Shown piece by piece: positions 25,129 through 34,555 of a DNA stretch of 49,424 nt. Position 1 is the stretch's first letter, and every line of letters begins with the position of its first letter. This DNA comes from Deltaproteobacteria bacterium (GTDB lineage: Bacteria; Bdellovibrionota; JAJCYS01). The stretch is taken from positions 1-49,424 of the forward strand of contig JAJCYS010000010.1 in assembly GCA_029262815.1 (NCBI GenBank), in the 5' to 3' direction. The position numbers were made by a program, and so were the translations under genes. The notes beneath the pieces were generated by a model. The model was not told the DNA's origin and searched no databases. It was given only the letters and a program-made list of their open reading frames with translations.

Positions 25129-26403
25129 ACATACAGTGAGGTATTTGCCTTGAACGTGGCACAATTCGACTAGAGCTTGATGAATAGACTGCCAGCCTTT
25201 GACTGCTAACCGTTCAGAGTCCAGTAAACGTGATTCATCCAGAGCTAAGTTATTAGCAGTGATACGACCCAGCTCGAATCGTTTGATGTTGCTTTGATAT
25301 AAATTCCGAGTTGCTGTTAATAGGGATTCTCTGGATCGTGCGCTTTGTAATGCAAGTTGGAATTCATGATTCTTCAATGTAATTTGTTCTGCTGTATGAC
25401 GTTTTATTTTTTCGAGATATGATTCCGCATTTGCCTGCAAAAGGCGTTGGGAACGGTATTGCCCATATCGCTGAAAACGATCAAAAAGGGGTATCGTCAC
25501 CGATACGAGTCCAGCTACTTCGTGATCAAAGGATTTTTTTTGAAAATCTTCACCACCTATTGAATATTGAAATTCAAAATCCACGGTGGGCCATAGAGAT
25601 CCCCAAGACTGATTGGAACGTTCATGCAATGCATCTACTTGGAGTTGCGCTGCTTGGAAGTCGGGTCTTTGGGTGAATGTGTTGGGCTGCGCTTTGAATG
25701 TTGACCAATTTTTGGAAGACATCAGCTTATTTTTCCAGGGCCAGTTGAGGTTGATAGAGTCGTGACCGAGAAGTTCACGAAGGAGTGCTTGCGCTTTAGC
25801 TAAGTTTATTTCTGCATCGTTTCGACGTGCTTGCTCGTTTTTCAGATCTATGGTGATTTTTTGAATTTCCTGAACGGGGAGTAACCCCTTTTTATACCGT
25901 TTATTGGCAATCTCTAAAATCGAAGATCTGGTATGAATGGTTTTATCTAAAATGGCAAAGTTATGTTTGAGCTGGATCACTGAGAAGATAGCTTGAGCAC
26001 CCAAGGCTTCAGCATCTAATTTGAATTTTTCAACCAGCGTATCATAACGTTTCTTTTCAATACCGGCTGCTCGCATCGCCGCTAAGTCCGCACCAAATTT
26101 TACTAGGTTGATACGTGCAGTGACTGTCGCGCTATGTCGATCCGTTGATGTCCATTTATCGTGAAACGAATTTTTTAATGTACTATGTCCCCTTATGGTT
26201 AGATCAGGCAACAGAGCAAGTCGATCAGGGTAGTTTCGATAATGAGCAGCTTTTGCATTATTTTTTTGTATCTCAATATCTAAACTTCGGTTCACAATTT
26301 TTTGGACTGCCAATTTGAACGAAAGAGGCACTTCTTTTGAGATTCCAGTCAATGCTTTGGCAAGTATACTGAGTACTAGTAGAAAATAAAAAATATTTTT
26401 CAT
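25111..26403 (-). CDS. TolC-family outer-membrane efflux protein
   Basis: Outer-membrane channel of the three-gene efflux operon. 430 residues with a signal peptide and no lipobox cysteine. Two OEP repeats with long periplasmic helices (about 95-215 and 305-415: LLPVQEIQKITIDLKNEQA; GRITANNLALDESRLLDSERLA) alternate with beta segments (VSVTIPLFDRF). Its ATG overlaps the RND stop by four bases (26400-26403). Its end overlaps the convergent ATPase gene by 18 bases. Confidence 0.88.
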   Translation of the reverse strand: MKNIFYFLLVLSILAKALTGISKEVPLSFKLAVQKIVNRSLDIEIQKNNAKAAHYRNYPDRLALLPDLTIRGHSTLKNSFHDKWTSTDRHSATVTARINLVKFGADLAAMRAAGIEKKRYDTLVEKFKLDAEALGAQAIFSVIQLKHNFAILDKTIHTRSSILEIANKRYKKGLLPVQEIQKITIDLKNEQARRNDAEINLAKAQALLRELLGHDSINLNWPWKNKLMSSKNWSTFKAQPNTFTQRPDFQAAQLQVDALHERSNQSWGSLWPTVDFEFQYSIGGEDFQKKSFDHEVAGLVSVTIPLFDRFQRYGQYRSQRLLQANAESYLEKIKRHTAEQITLKNHEFQLALQSARSRESLLTATRNLYQSNIKRFELGRITANNLALDESRLLDSERLAVKGWQSIHQALVELCHVQGKYLTVCLKNIL

Positions 26404-29400
26404 ACATCAAGCCTTTGAGTCTGATTGTTCAATTGAGCGTGTGGTTTACGAACCGTTGGGTTGTTCAGTCTAATGTTGGTTTCAGAGGCTGTTTTTTTAA
26501 ATCTGGACTCAAGATAGCTTACTTGCAAGGCGGGTACAATGAAGAGGGTTAATATCATTGAAATCCACAATCCACCACTGACTGCAATGCCTAAAGGTTG
26601 AAGTACATTCCCCCCTTCACCTAATCCCAGTGCAATAGGCATCATGCCCAAGATGGTCGTCAATGAAGTCATCAAGATGGGTCGGAGACGCCTTTTGGAA
26701 GCCTCGATAGCAGCAATTTTTGGAGGCACGCCTTTTTGGACTAAATTATTTAGAAAAACAACTAACAAAATACTATTGGCAACAGAAATGCCATTAAGCA
26801 GGATCATGCCGAGTACTGAATTTAAGGACAATGAGCTACCAAAAACGAATAGAGAAACCAATACCCCCATTAAACCTAGGGGAACGGAAACAAGGATAAA
26901 AAGGGGGCTTGAGAAATTGCCAAACTGAAGAACCAACACGACAAAAATGAGTAATATCGAAAGGGCTAAGGCAAATCCCAACTGTTGTAGCGCAGTTGTT
27001 AGATCTTTTTCGGGATCGTCTTGATAAATTACAGGTCGGGTTATATCTTTTGCATCTCCATAAGAATCAGAGATGTTGCCTAAAATTGTTTTTGCTTCAG
27101 AAACAGCCTTTTTTATGTTGTTCTTTTGATGGTCATGTAGACGCCCAGAGATTTGGAAAAGATCATACGTGTTTTTTCGATAAAATGATGAGTACGCTTC
27201 CTCTTTTTTAATTTTAACAAGCGCCTTTAAGGGAATGAGCTTATCTGAGAGGCCGACAGGTAGGGCTGAAATATCTTCAATAGATTTTACCCAGTGTTCA
27301 GGAAAGTGAAGCACTAGATCAGTTTGTTTGCCATGCACACTCATTTGCCCAATATGTTTACCATCTGTTGCAACGAGAAGCAGGTCTGATAAATCTTTTG
27401 GTGATATGTGTTGCTTTACATAGGTGAATTGGTCTTCATGAGGGATGAGGTCGATTTTATAGGCTGTTTTTACGTTGGGTTTAACTTCAAGTCTGGGAAA
27501 AATATCTTTTCGTTGAAGCTCATCTCGAATACGTTTCGCGACTTTGCGGGCTGTCTCATTTTTTCGGTGCTTGACGACCACTTGAAAATCTGGAGGATCA
27601 GGGATCGGCAGTTTTGAGGGATTCCAGTCGCTTACAAAGTAATTTATAAAAGGGGTATTCGCATAATGTTCTTCAAGTTGTTTTTTAACCAAGGTCATTC
27701 TTTTTTTATCTTTTAGGCGTACCATGATGTGAGAGCGATTCGCTGCACCAATTTGGGTAAAGGTATACTTGACGTCATTGCCAAAATGCTCTAGTAAATC
27801 GAACTCAACTTCAGAAGTTTTAGCCTCCATCTGTTTAATGGAACGATTTCCCTGCGTATTTACGCCGAGGATCAACCAATCTGTGTTGGGTTTCCCTACA
27901 ACTTCTTTTGGTAGTTGAGGCAGTACGAGTGTACATAGGCCAACCATACTTGCGCAGAGCATGCCATAGGTGAAGATTCGAATTTTTCGAGAATTTAAAA
28001 AGGCTGACAAAGTTTTTGAATATGCGGTTTCCAATCTAGTAAATAGAGAATGAAGGGGAGCGTCTTTATGGCTTGAAAACCCATTGCGCATCAGTTGCAA
28101 GCGAATAGTGGGAACTAAGATTAAAGCGACAATAGCGGACAATCCATGAGAAAAGATCACAGTTTTAGCCAAATCACCTAAGATGGCGTACGTTAGTTCA
28201 GAGGTGAATGCGAGGGGCAAAAACACGACTACAGACGCGATCGTAGAGACAATAATCGGAAATCGGACTTCAGTAACAGCCTTTGATATTAAATGAAGTC
28301 GATCAGTAAAATTCAGTTTCGATTTGACGGTTTCAAGGTGTCGGAAGATATTCTCCATAACCACAACGGAGGCATCAACATTCATACCTACAGACAGGGC
28401 TAAGCCACCAAGTGAGATCAAGTTAAGTTGCATGCCTGAAAGTCGCATGAGAATAAAAGCCAAGATCAAACTGAGGGGGATTTCAATGGCAGCAGTTACA
28501 GTATTGCGTAAATTTCCGATAAAGAAAAATAAGACGAGCACGGCCAATAACGCACCGATAGCAACTTCAGCAAACACGTTTTGAATCGCTGATTGAATAA
28601 AAGTTGATGGGTTCACTAATACTTTATAAGTCACATCATCAGGTAGGTTTTTTAATACAGTTTGAACCGTGGATAGCAAGTCGTCTGACATACGTTTTAT
28701 ATTGCCATCTGGCTTGGGTGCAGCAAAGAGAATGAGACTCGGGATACCACTGGTTTTGAACATGCGCGTAAATTTTGTTTTCTCAGATAACGTGATTTGA
28801 CAGATTTTAGAAAGAGGTATTTTAGTACCAGATGGTGTAGCGACCAGGACATTTTTGAGCTGATCAATTGAATGGACGTTGGCAGGCATTTGAATGGCTA
28901 TGCTGTGGTCCCCTTGGACCAAGGAACCACTGCCGTAGCTGCCTAGGGCGTGGCGAATGGCATTGATGATATGGTTCGGGTACACTTTCAGAGAGGCAGC
29001 CATTTCAGGAATCAGTTCAATGCGTATTTCACGTTCAGAAGGGTTAAAAAGTGCAGGGGAAGCGGTATCTCTTACTTCAGAGACTTTTGGCATCAGAGCC
29101 GGTTCTATAATTTGGTAAAGTTCATCAAGGGAGCGACTGTTGCTATAAAAACTAACTGCGAAAAATCCAGTATTGCTAACGTTTTGGTAAACGTACATGT
29201 TTTTTCGACTGAAGTCTGAAAAGCGTGACGAAAAAGTCTTGATAAGTTGCTCTACTTCACGTTTGGCTTGCGTTCCATCATTGCCCCATTGGAATTCCAC
29301 ATCGTATGAAACTCTCTGAGATTTATAGGTTGCTTCTAAATTAACGACTTCGAGCCCATTCTCTTTGATATTATTGAGTTGCGTCTCAATGTCTCTGCCG

Positions 29401-29579
29401 AATGTTTCGAAGAACGTTTGTGGGGTGTGGTTTTGATACTGTATACGGATACCGATCAAGGGTTTTGAGCTATTTGGAAACAAGGATACAGGGAGTGTGA
29501 TAACTGCGTAGATACCGGCTAAAGCTAATAGGGAAAATGCAAGATAAACACGAATAGGGGATGCGTAGATTGATTTCAT
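26400..29579 (-). CDS. RND-family efflux permease (AcrB/CusA-type)
   Basis: Proton-driven inner-membrane pump, 1059 residues, the usual size, with twelve expected membrane segments: one at 10-30, five at about 335-500, and the same again from about 525 and 860-1040. In TM4 the proton-relay motif reads VGMNVDASVVVMEN: only one Asp, as in heavy-metal (HME) pumps, whereas multidrug AcrB types have two. The TM10 Lys region reads NGISVANSILLV and has no Lys. GGLALSVGMNVD and LGMMPIALGLGEGG are typical. Substrate cannot be told. Sits between its fusion protein and TolC gene in one leftward operon. Confidence 0.93.
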   Translation of the reverse strand: MKSIYASPIRVYLAFSLLALAGIYAVITLPVSLFPNSSKPLIGIRIQYQNHTPQTFFETFGRDIETQLNNIKENGLEVVNLEATYKSQRVSYDVEFQWGNDGTQAKREVEQLIKTFSSRFSDFSRKNMYVYQNVSNTGFFAVSFYSNSRSLDELYQIIEPALMPKVSEVRDTASPALFNPSEREIRIELIPEMAASLKVYPNHIINAIRHALGSYGSGSLVQGDHSIAIQMPANVHSIDQLKNVLVATPSGTKIPLSKICQITLSEKTKFTRMFKTSGIPSLILFAAPKPDGNIKRMSDDLLSTVQTVLKNLPDDVTYKVLVNPSTFIQSAIQNVFAEVAIGALLAVLVLFFFIGNLRNTVTAAIEIPLSLILAFILMRLSGMQLNLISLGGLALSVGMNVDASVVVMENIFRHLETVKSKLNFTDRLHLISKAVTEVRFPIIVSTIASVVVFLPLAFTSELTYAILGDLAKTVIFSHGLSAIVALILVPTIRLQLMRNGFSSHKDAPLHSLFTRLETAYSKTLSAFLNSRKIRIFTYGMLCASMVGLCTLVLPQLPKEVVGKPNTDWLILGVNTQGNRSIKQMEAKTSEVEFDLLEHFGNDVKYTFTQIGAANRSHIMVRLKDKKRMTLVKKQLEEHYANTPFINYFVSDWNPSKLPIPDPPDFQVVVKHRKNETARKVAKRIRDELQRKDIFPRLEVKPNVKTAYKIDLIPHEDQFTYVKQHISPKDLSDLLLVATDGKHIGQMSVHGKQTDLVLHFPEHWVKSIEDISALPVGLSDKLIPLKALVKIKKEEAYSSFYRKNTYDLFQISGRLHDHQKNNIKKAVSEAKTILGNISDSYGDAKDITRPVIYQDDPEKDLTTALQQLGFALALSILLIFVVLVLQFGNFSSPLFILVSVPLGLMGVLVSLFVFGSSLSLNSVLGMILLNGISVANSILLVVFLNNLVQKGVPPKIAAIEASKRRLRPILMTSLTTILGMMPIALGLGEGGNVLQPLGIAVSGGLWISMILTLFIVPALQVSYLESRFKKTASETNIRLNNPTVRKPHAQLNNQTQRLDV

Positions 29580-29594
29580 GTTTTTCCTTGAGGG

Positions 29595-30491
29595 TTAACT
29601 TGATTGCTTTTTGTACAAGGTTACAGGATCACCGTCAGATACAAATCGATTTGAACGTACAATAATATACATGTTGTCTTTCAGTCCTTGAGTGACTTCC
29701 ACATGTCCGCCATGAACACGACCTAGTTTGATGTTGATTTTTTTGACTTGATTATTTTCAACAATACCAATACTGGCCTGTTCACCTTTGTACTTGATCG
29801 CTTGCGTGGGAATTAAAAACCCTTTTCGTTCATTTGTTTTAAAAACAATGGATCCTACAACGCCTGGAAGTAATGATTCTTTTTTTCGGACGAAATTAAG
29901 ATGGATGCTTGAGGTTCCTGATGCAGGATCTACAAATGGGCTAACGCCCTTGACGATCACAGGCATCGTATTATCTGAGTAAGAAGGAGAGAATTGACCC
30001 GTCATGTTTTTTTGTATACGTGCGTAATCTTGTACTGCGACTTCCATTTCCAAACGAATACGCTTGGGATCCACGATTTTAATTAAGACTTGGTCTTTCA
30101 TCACTTGGCTGCCCAGGGTGACTTCGAAGGCGCTTATGACGCCAGAAATAGGTGATTGGATTCTGACAGGTTTATAGCTATACACGGGGTCAGTGTGAGT
30201 AATCAACAGAAGATGTTGCCCTTTTTTGACAGTTTGTCCCAAGGATACAAAAAACTCAGTAACCGTTCCTGCGTTGTTAGATCGAACTTGAGCATTTACC
30301 TCCGAAACAACTTTGGCCGGGTAACGAAAAGAATTAAATAAAGATATTTGTACTGCACGTTTGACAACTACCGTTGCATGTTTCGGTTTGGATGTGTGTG
30401 ATGGTGAGGGTGATGTCTTGTTTGAACTCCAGAGGTAGGTCCCAATTCCAATGGCTAAACATCCTAAAACAACCCATTTCGCTCGATTCAC
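29595..30491 (-). CDS. RND efflux periplasmic adaptor (membrane fusion protein)
   Basis: Links the RND pump to TolC. 298 residues, short for the family (usual 350-400). N-terminal membrane anchor (about 5-22), then biotinyl-lipoyl halves (VSEVNAQVRSNNAGTVTEFFVSLGQTVKKGQ and IQSPISGVISAFEVTLG) joined by almost no helical hairpin, then beta-barrel (LPGVVGSIVFKTNE) and the GRVHGGHVEVTQGL membrane-proximal segment. GTG start is preceded by GAGGAGG. First gene of the leftward efflux operon. The missing alpha-hairpin is unusual for a partner of TolC. Confidence 0.88.
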   Translation of the reverse strand: MNRAKWVVLGCLAIGIGTYLWSSNKTSPSPSHTSKPKHATVVVKRAVQISLFNSFRYPAKVVSEVNAQVRSNNAGTVTEFFVSLGQTVKKGQHLLLITHTDPVYSYKPVRIQSPISGVISAFEVTLGSQVMKDQVLIKIVDPKRIRLEMEVAVQDYARIQKNMTGQFSPSYSDNTMPVIVKGVSPFVDPASGTSSIHLNFVRKKESLLPGVVGSIVFKTNERKGFLIPTQAIKYKGEQASIGIVENNQVKKINIKLGRVHGGHVEVTQGLKDNMYIIVRSNRFVSDGDPVTLYKKQSS

Positions 30492-30558
30492 AGTTATACC
30501 CCTCCTCGTAAGAGGGTCGATTATAAATCAATAAATTATAGAGTACAACTTATTTAGG

Positions 30559-31602
30559 TTATTTCTTAACTTCCTGGGACGAAAGGGTTTTTTTTGTTTT
30601 ATTTGGGGTTTTACTTTTATCTTTTGGCTTTTCTTTAAGAATTTTTTCAAGCTCTTTTGGGGAAAAACTTACCAAGCTAATCCAAGCCAGTGCATATATC
30701 GCTCGAAAGGCAAAATACCTTTTCCATTTGCCCATTGACTCATTAAAGACAAGGATTTGAAAGAAAGTCGCGTTCATATGCTCGTCATCTTTTTTGAATA
30801 CCATGAATCCTCTAGAGAAATTGAATGTACCTGAAGGTTTCATCTGAACCCAATGGACGAGAACAGCATCATCAGTGCGCTTCTCGAACCATAACAGGAG
30901 CTGAATACTTTCTTGAACAGGTGATTTGATTTTCAAGGTAAGTTCAATGTATGGCAAAGGATCTAAACCCGAAGACTGTACTGTAATTTGATCTTTTTCG
31001 AGTAATGTTTTTTCAAGAATTTTTTGAAGTTTCTTTTTGTCGGAGAAATGAGGTGATTCTAGAAGCAAGTTCGAGTTAAATGGTTCATTGAGTTTGTTTT
31101 TGAATGCAAACCCAAATGCATATTTTTGAGCTTTCAGTGTTTTGTCATTGGCCTCAAAAAAACAAGAGAGCTTCACATCATATTTTTCCATCAAAGGAAC
31201 TGTATTCGTATCAAATTGTCGGCTGTTGTCGATACAAATTTTTTCAACGCTTTCATATGGCGATGGTATGCGATTCATATAATTCAAAATCCATTGTTTA
31301 ATTTTTTTCTTTTTATCGGTTTCATTGGATTGTTTTAAAAATAGTGTGTCTGAAGGCATAGGGATATCTAATTCAGGGTGACTTTCAAGGTAAGTGATGT
31401 ATAGATCTTTTAGGTAAGGATAGCTGATCAATCCAGCTAGAGGGAAATATCCGAACAAGATCACTTTTTTTGACATCAGCCAACGCGTGATTTGTGATAT
31501 TTGAGAGTTGCAAGTCGCGCTATAAAGTGTTTGTGAAAAAAATTGAAAAGTTGAGATGATTAAGAAAACAATGAGTCGCCGAGTCCATGGAACAAAACTC
31601 AT
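30559..31602 (-). CDS. Membrane-anchored or secreted hypothetical protein, 347 aa
   Basis: No family recognised. An N-terminal hydrophobic stretch (about 8-28, after a basic TRR) may be a signal peptide or anchor. The middle contains mixed alpha/beta segments with several aromatic-rich strands (IQLLLWFEKRTDDAVLVHWVQMKPSG), possibly a lipid- or ligand-binding beta fold. A hydrophobic stretch near 300-315 (FRAIYALAWISLVSF) may be a second membrane contact, and the last 25 residues are Lys-rich. It lies upstream of the efflux operon on the same strand with a 67-base gap, so it may be cotranscribed. Confidence 0.7.
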   Translation of the reverse strand: MSFVPWTRRLIVFLIISTFQFFSQTLYSATCNSQISQITRWLMSKKVILFGYFPLAGLISYPYLKDLYITYLESHPELDIPMPSDTLFLKQSNETDKKKKIKQWILNYMNRIPSPYESVEKICIDNSRQFDTNTVPLMEKYDVKLSCFFEANDKTLKAQKYAFGFAFKNKLNEPFNSNLLLESPHFSDKKKLQKILEKTLLEKDQITVQSSGLDPLPYIELTLKIKSPVQESIQLLLWFEKRTDDAVLVHWVQMKPSGTFNFSRGFMVFKKDDEHMNATFFQILVFNESMGKWKRYFAFRAIYALAWISLVSFSPKELEKILKEKPKDKSKTPNKTKKTLSSQEVKK

Positions 31603-31749
31603 AATACCTCGTCAACGGGGATGTGTTTGCAATTAAAAGGTTAAAACACGTGTCTCCAGTATAAGAGGCCATTGCATCTAGCAATAGTTGTTTTTTCGTC
31701 ACACTGAATGATCAGTGTCGTTCCCTGCAGTCAGGAGAGTCCCTAGAGC

Positions 31750-33303
31750 CTAAATAGTGTAATGCGGATCAAACGGGATTTCTGGAACATCAATTTGCGC
31801 AAGTTGATGCGCATTAGAGTAATCCCAGTTTACGGATTGCCAATAAGTGAATTCATCAATAACCCAAATTCCACTTTGACGTGCACCATTACCAGATCGG
31901 CCAATACCACCAAACGGCAAATGAGCTTCCGCACCAGAAGTCGAATTGTTAATGGAGATCATGCCTGAGCGTACTTCTTCTTGGAAAGTGAAAGCTGCTT
32001 TGGGGTCGTTTGTAAATATCGCAGCTGATAGGCCATATCCTGAAGTATTTGCTAGATCTAGAGCCTCATCAAAAGTATTAAACGATGTGATCCCCATTAT
32101 TGGACCAAAAGTTTCTTCCAGAAAAAGGGTATCCGTAGATTTGACGTTGTCTACGACGACAGGATGTGCGTAAAGGCCCAGCATGAGATCTGAGTCATTG
32201 GTTTTGAGCCAGGGGTTATGTGACGTGATACGTCCTTTAGAAGGTGATCGAATTTCATGATGTGGTTCGATCCATTCATCACAAAAACTCTGATAGTCAT
32301 CCATGAATCGTTTAGCCATCATGGGGCCATAGAAGGTATCTTCTTTTCGAGGATCTCCTATCGTAATCTGGGTGACTTTTTCTAAAAAGTGATCCAGGAA
32401 TACTTCTTTGATCGATTCGTGGAGCATTAATATACCGAGGCTCGTGCAGCGTTGTCCTGAAGTGCCAAAAGCTGAAAATACAGCAGCTTCAACAGCTGCC
32501 TCCAAATTGCAATCAGGCATGACAACAAGTGGGTTTTTACCCCCTAGTTCAAGACAGGCTTTTTGGAGATTGAGGCCAGCTTTTTGGCCGATTTGTTTGC
32601 CGACTTGGGTGCCGCCTGTAAATCCAATTTTTTGTATGAGACCTTTGTCACACAGTCCTGCTAGGGCTTCACCGGTTTTTCCGCCACCATGAACTACGTT
32701 AAGCACACCTTTAGGAAATCCAGATTTTTCCATCAACGAGGCAAAGGCATGTGCAATACCTGGCGCAATTTCAGAGGGCTTCCAAATAATGGTATTGCCA
32801 CAGAGTACAGCAGGTACGATGTACCAGGCAGGAACCGCAATAGGAAAATTGCCGGCCGTGATGATGCCGCAAACACCGACGGGACGCCTGAAGGTGAATA
32901 ATTTTTTATTTGGCATTTCAGATGGGACAGTTTGACCGTATAGGCGACGGCCTTCTGAAGCAAAAAACACACAGGTATCGATGACTTCTTGGACTGAGCC
33001 ACGTGCCTCACGGATAGGTTTGCCCATCTCGCGTGTCAAAAGTTGGGCTAAGGCCTCTTTGTTTGAGCGAACGAGTGCGCCTAAATTATGGATAAGTTCA
33101 CCGCGATAAGGAGCAGGGGATCGTTTAAATTTCGAAAAGGCGTGTTGTGCGCTGTGAGCTGCCTCAAGAACGGTTTCTTCAGTACCTATAGGCGCTATAG
33201 CGACGAGTTCCTCTAAATTTGCTGGATTTCGGCTTTCAAAGCCTTCATCGTGGGCTAACCATTCGCCATTAATAAGGTGCGATACTTTTAAATGTGTGGC
33301 CAT
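31750..33303 (-). CDS. NAD(P)-dependent aldehyde dehydrogenase
   Basis: Oxidises an aldehyde to its acid; substrate not determined. 517 residues. Catalytic Glu in LELGGKNP, catalytic Cys in SGQRCTSLG, the NAD-loop GFTGGTQVGKQI, and LEETFGPI and PFGGIGRSGNG near the C-terminus. The N-terminal SHLINGEWL and the YWQSVNW tail fit the ALDH7-like (aminoadipic semialdehyde type) group best, but this is uncertain. Upstream on the minus strand is a palindrome in the shared intergenic region with the rightward bactofilin operon. Confidence 0.93.
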   Translation of the reverse strand: MATHLKVSHLINGEWLAHDEGFESRNPANLEELVAIAPIGTEETVLEAAHSAQHAFSKFKRSPAPYRGELIHNLGALVRSNKEALAQLLTREMGKPIREARGSVQEVIDTCVFFASEGRRLYGQTVPSEMPNKKLFTFRRPVGVCGIITAGNFPIAVPAWYIVPAVLCGNTIIWKPSEIAPGIAHAFASLMEKSGFPKGVLNVVHGGGKTGEALAGLCDKGLIQKIGFTGGTQVGKQIGQKAGLNLQKACLELGGKNPLVVMPDCNLEAAVEAAVFSAFGTSGQRCTSLGILMLHESIKEVFLDHFLEKVTQITIGDPRKEDTFYGPMMAKRFMDDYQSFCDEWIEPHHEIRSPSKGRITSHNPWLKTNDSDLMLGLYAHPVVVDNVKSTDTLFLEETFGPIMGITSFNTFDEALDLANTSGYGLSAAIFTNDPKAAFTFQEEVRSGMISINNSTSGAEAHLPFGGIGRSGNGARQSGIWVIDEFTYWQSVNWDYSNAHQLAQIDVPEIPFDPHYTI

Positions 33304-33338
33304 ATTCTTACTCCAAACTTGATTTCAAATAGGGTTTG

Positions 33339-33357
33339 ATGACACTATAACTGTCAT
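33339..33357. promoter_or_regulatory. Palindrome in divergent region ALDH / bactofilin operon
   Basis: ATGACA and TGTCAT are exact inverted arms with a 7-base spacer CTATAAC. It lies in the 109-base region between two divergent genes, a common place for a shared operator. Confidence 0.4.
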
Positions 33358-33412
33358 AGCAGGAAGAGTATATCCTCAAAATAGCTGATTGTCAGCTCGA
33401 GTTGAATGACAC

Positions 33413-34093
33413 ATGATTGAGCCGTATAAATCTAAAGAATCTGTCTGTATATCCGACCGCATGTTTCGATTTTGGAAGATCGGACAAATGATAGTACTAA
33501 GTTTGTTTATTCTGTTGCTTGGATTTTGTATTTATCTGTATCGTGAGAATAAAAGCCTAAAAGTAGATAGGCTTGCTTTCGATCAGCACCTCGTAAGTTG
33601 TGAATCATCTTTGAAACACTATGAGGAAAATTCATTAACTTGCGGATTGCCAAGTAAAACTTTGAACATATTAAAAAATTCTGATGGCTATAGCGGTGCG
33701 CCATCTAATAATATCGAAACCCCAATGACTGTTGCAATAGATACCCCTCAAGTCCGATTTTCTCAAATTCATACTCAAAAGAATCTGATTGATTTTGATT
33801 TGGTTGTAAAAGAGCCTCGAATGCCTGGAACGCCTCCTCTAGAGGGGGGTGTTGTTATTTTATGTCAAAATGACAGAGGTGATGTGGTGATACCAAAACG
33901 GGCTCGGCGGGCGTGGCGTGATGGGGATTATAAAAAGCTTTCTCGTTTAGGACTTACGTTTCGTGTGCGACATGCTAGACGATTTTCGACTCAGCTTTCA
34001 AAGTGCCAGGAATCTTCATTTTACTTAATGGCTTTTGATGGGTCGGGTTTGTTGATTGGCCGATATGCACACGTCAACAAGGGAAATCTATAA
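33413..34093 (+). CDS. Single-pass membrane protein upstream of bactofilin, 226 aa
   Basis: No family recognised. About 25 cytoplasmic residues, one membrane segment (about 27-46: IVLSLFILLLGFCIYLY), a short likely coiled-coil helix (about 48-75), a linker, and a C-terminal region (about 110-226) that is probably beta-rich (IDFDLVVKEPRMPG, GGVVILCQNDRGDVVIP, SSFYLMAFDGSGLLIG). It ends 2 bases before the bactofilin gene, and the DUF554 gene follows 13 bases after that, so the three form one operon. It may be a membrane partner of the bactofilin; this is inference from neighbourhood only. No strong ribosome site is seen. Confidence 0.75.
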   Translation: MIEPYKSKESVCISDRMFRFWKIGQMIVLSLFILLLGFCIYLYRENKSLKVDRLAFDQHLVSCESSLKHYEENSLTCGLPSKTLNILKNSDGYSGAPSNNIETPMTVAIDTPQVRFSQIHTQKNLIDFDLVVKEPRMPGTPPLEGGVVILCQNDRGDVVIPKRARRAWRDGDYKKLSRLGLTFRVRHARRFSTQLSKCQESSFYLMAFDGSGLLIGRYAHVNKGNL

Positions 34094-34095
34094 TT

Positions 34096-34542
34096 GTGGG
34101 CGTTGAAACGATGGCTCAATCAGTAGACAGTCATGTGATTACATCAGAACAAAAAGATACTTATTTGGGTGAGGAAACGTTTATTCAAGGGTGCGTAAAA
34201 GCGGAAGGGCCTTTTGGGTGTAATGCTCAAGTGTCGGGTGCGCTTGTTCATATGCCCAGAACTCAATCAGCGGATGTTCCTTTATGGGTGGGCCCGAAAG
34301 CAAGAATCATTGGCACCATTATTGCTAAACGTGTTGTGATTCATGGCCGTGTAGAGGGTGAAATCTATGCATCTGAACATGTTCGAATTTCAAATTATGG
34401 CCATGTGACTGGTAAGGTTTTCTGTAAAGGGTTGCAGCTAGATTACGGGGGCGTCTTGAATGGTGAATCTACGACACATATGAAAAACTTAGATGAGTTG
34501 ATTGAAAAAAAACTCCAAAAAATTCTAAAAATTAAGAAGTAA
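34096..34542 (+). CDS. Bactofilin (polymer-forming cytoskeletal protein)
   Basis: Nucleotide-independent filament-forming scaffold, often membrane-bound and involved in cell shape. 148 residues from GTG 34096 with AAGGG upstream; an ATG 15 bases later is possible. The DUF583 beta-helix spans about 25-130 with turn repeats (TFIQGCVKAEG, IIGTIIAKRVVIHGRVEGEIYASEHVRI, GHVTGKVFCKGLQL). A Lys-rich tail follows. Central gene of a three-gene operon without the M23 peptidase seen beside many bactofilins. Confidence 0.9.
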   Translation: MGVETMAQSVDSHVITSEQKDTYLGEETFIQGCVKAEGPFGCNAQVSGALVHMPRTQSADVPLWVGPKARIIGTIIAKRVVIHGRVEGEIYASEHVRISNYGHVTGKVFCKGLQLDYGGVLNGESTTHMKNLDELIEKKLQKILKIKK

Positions 34543-34555
34543 GGATTAAATAGCA

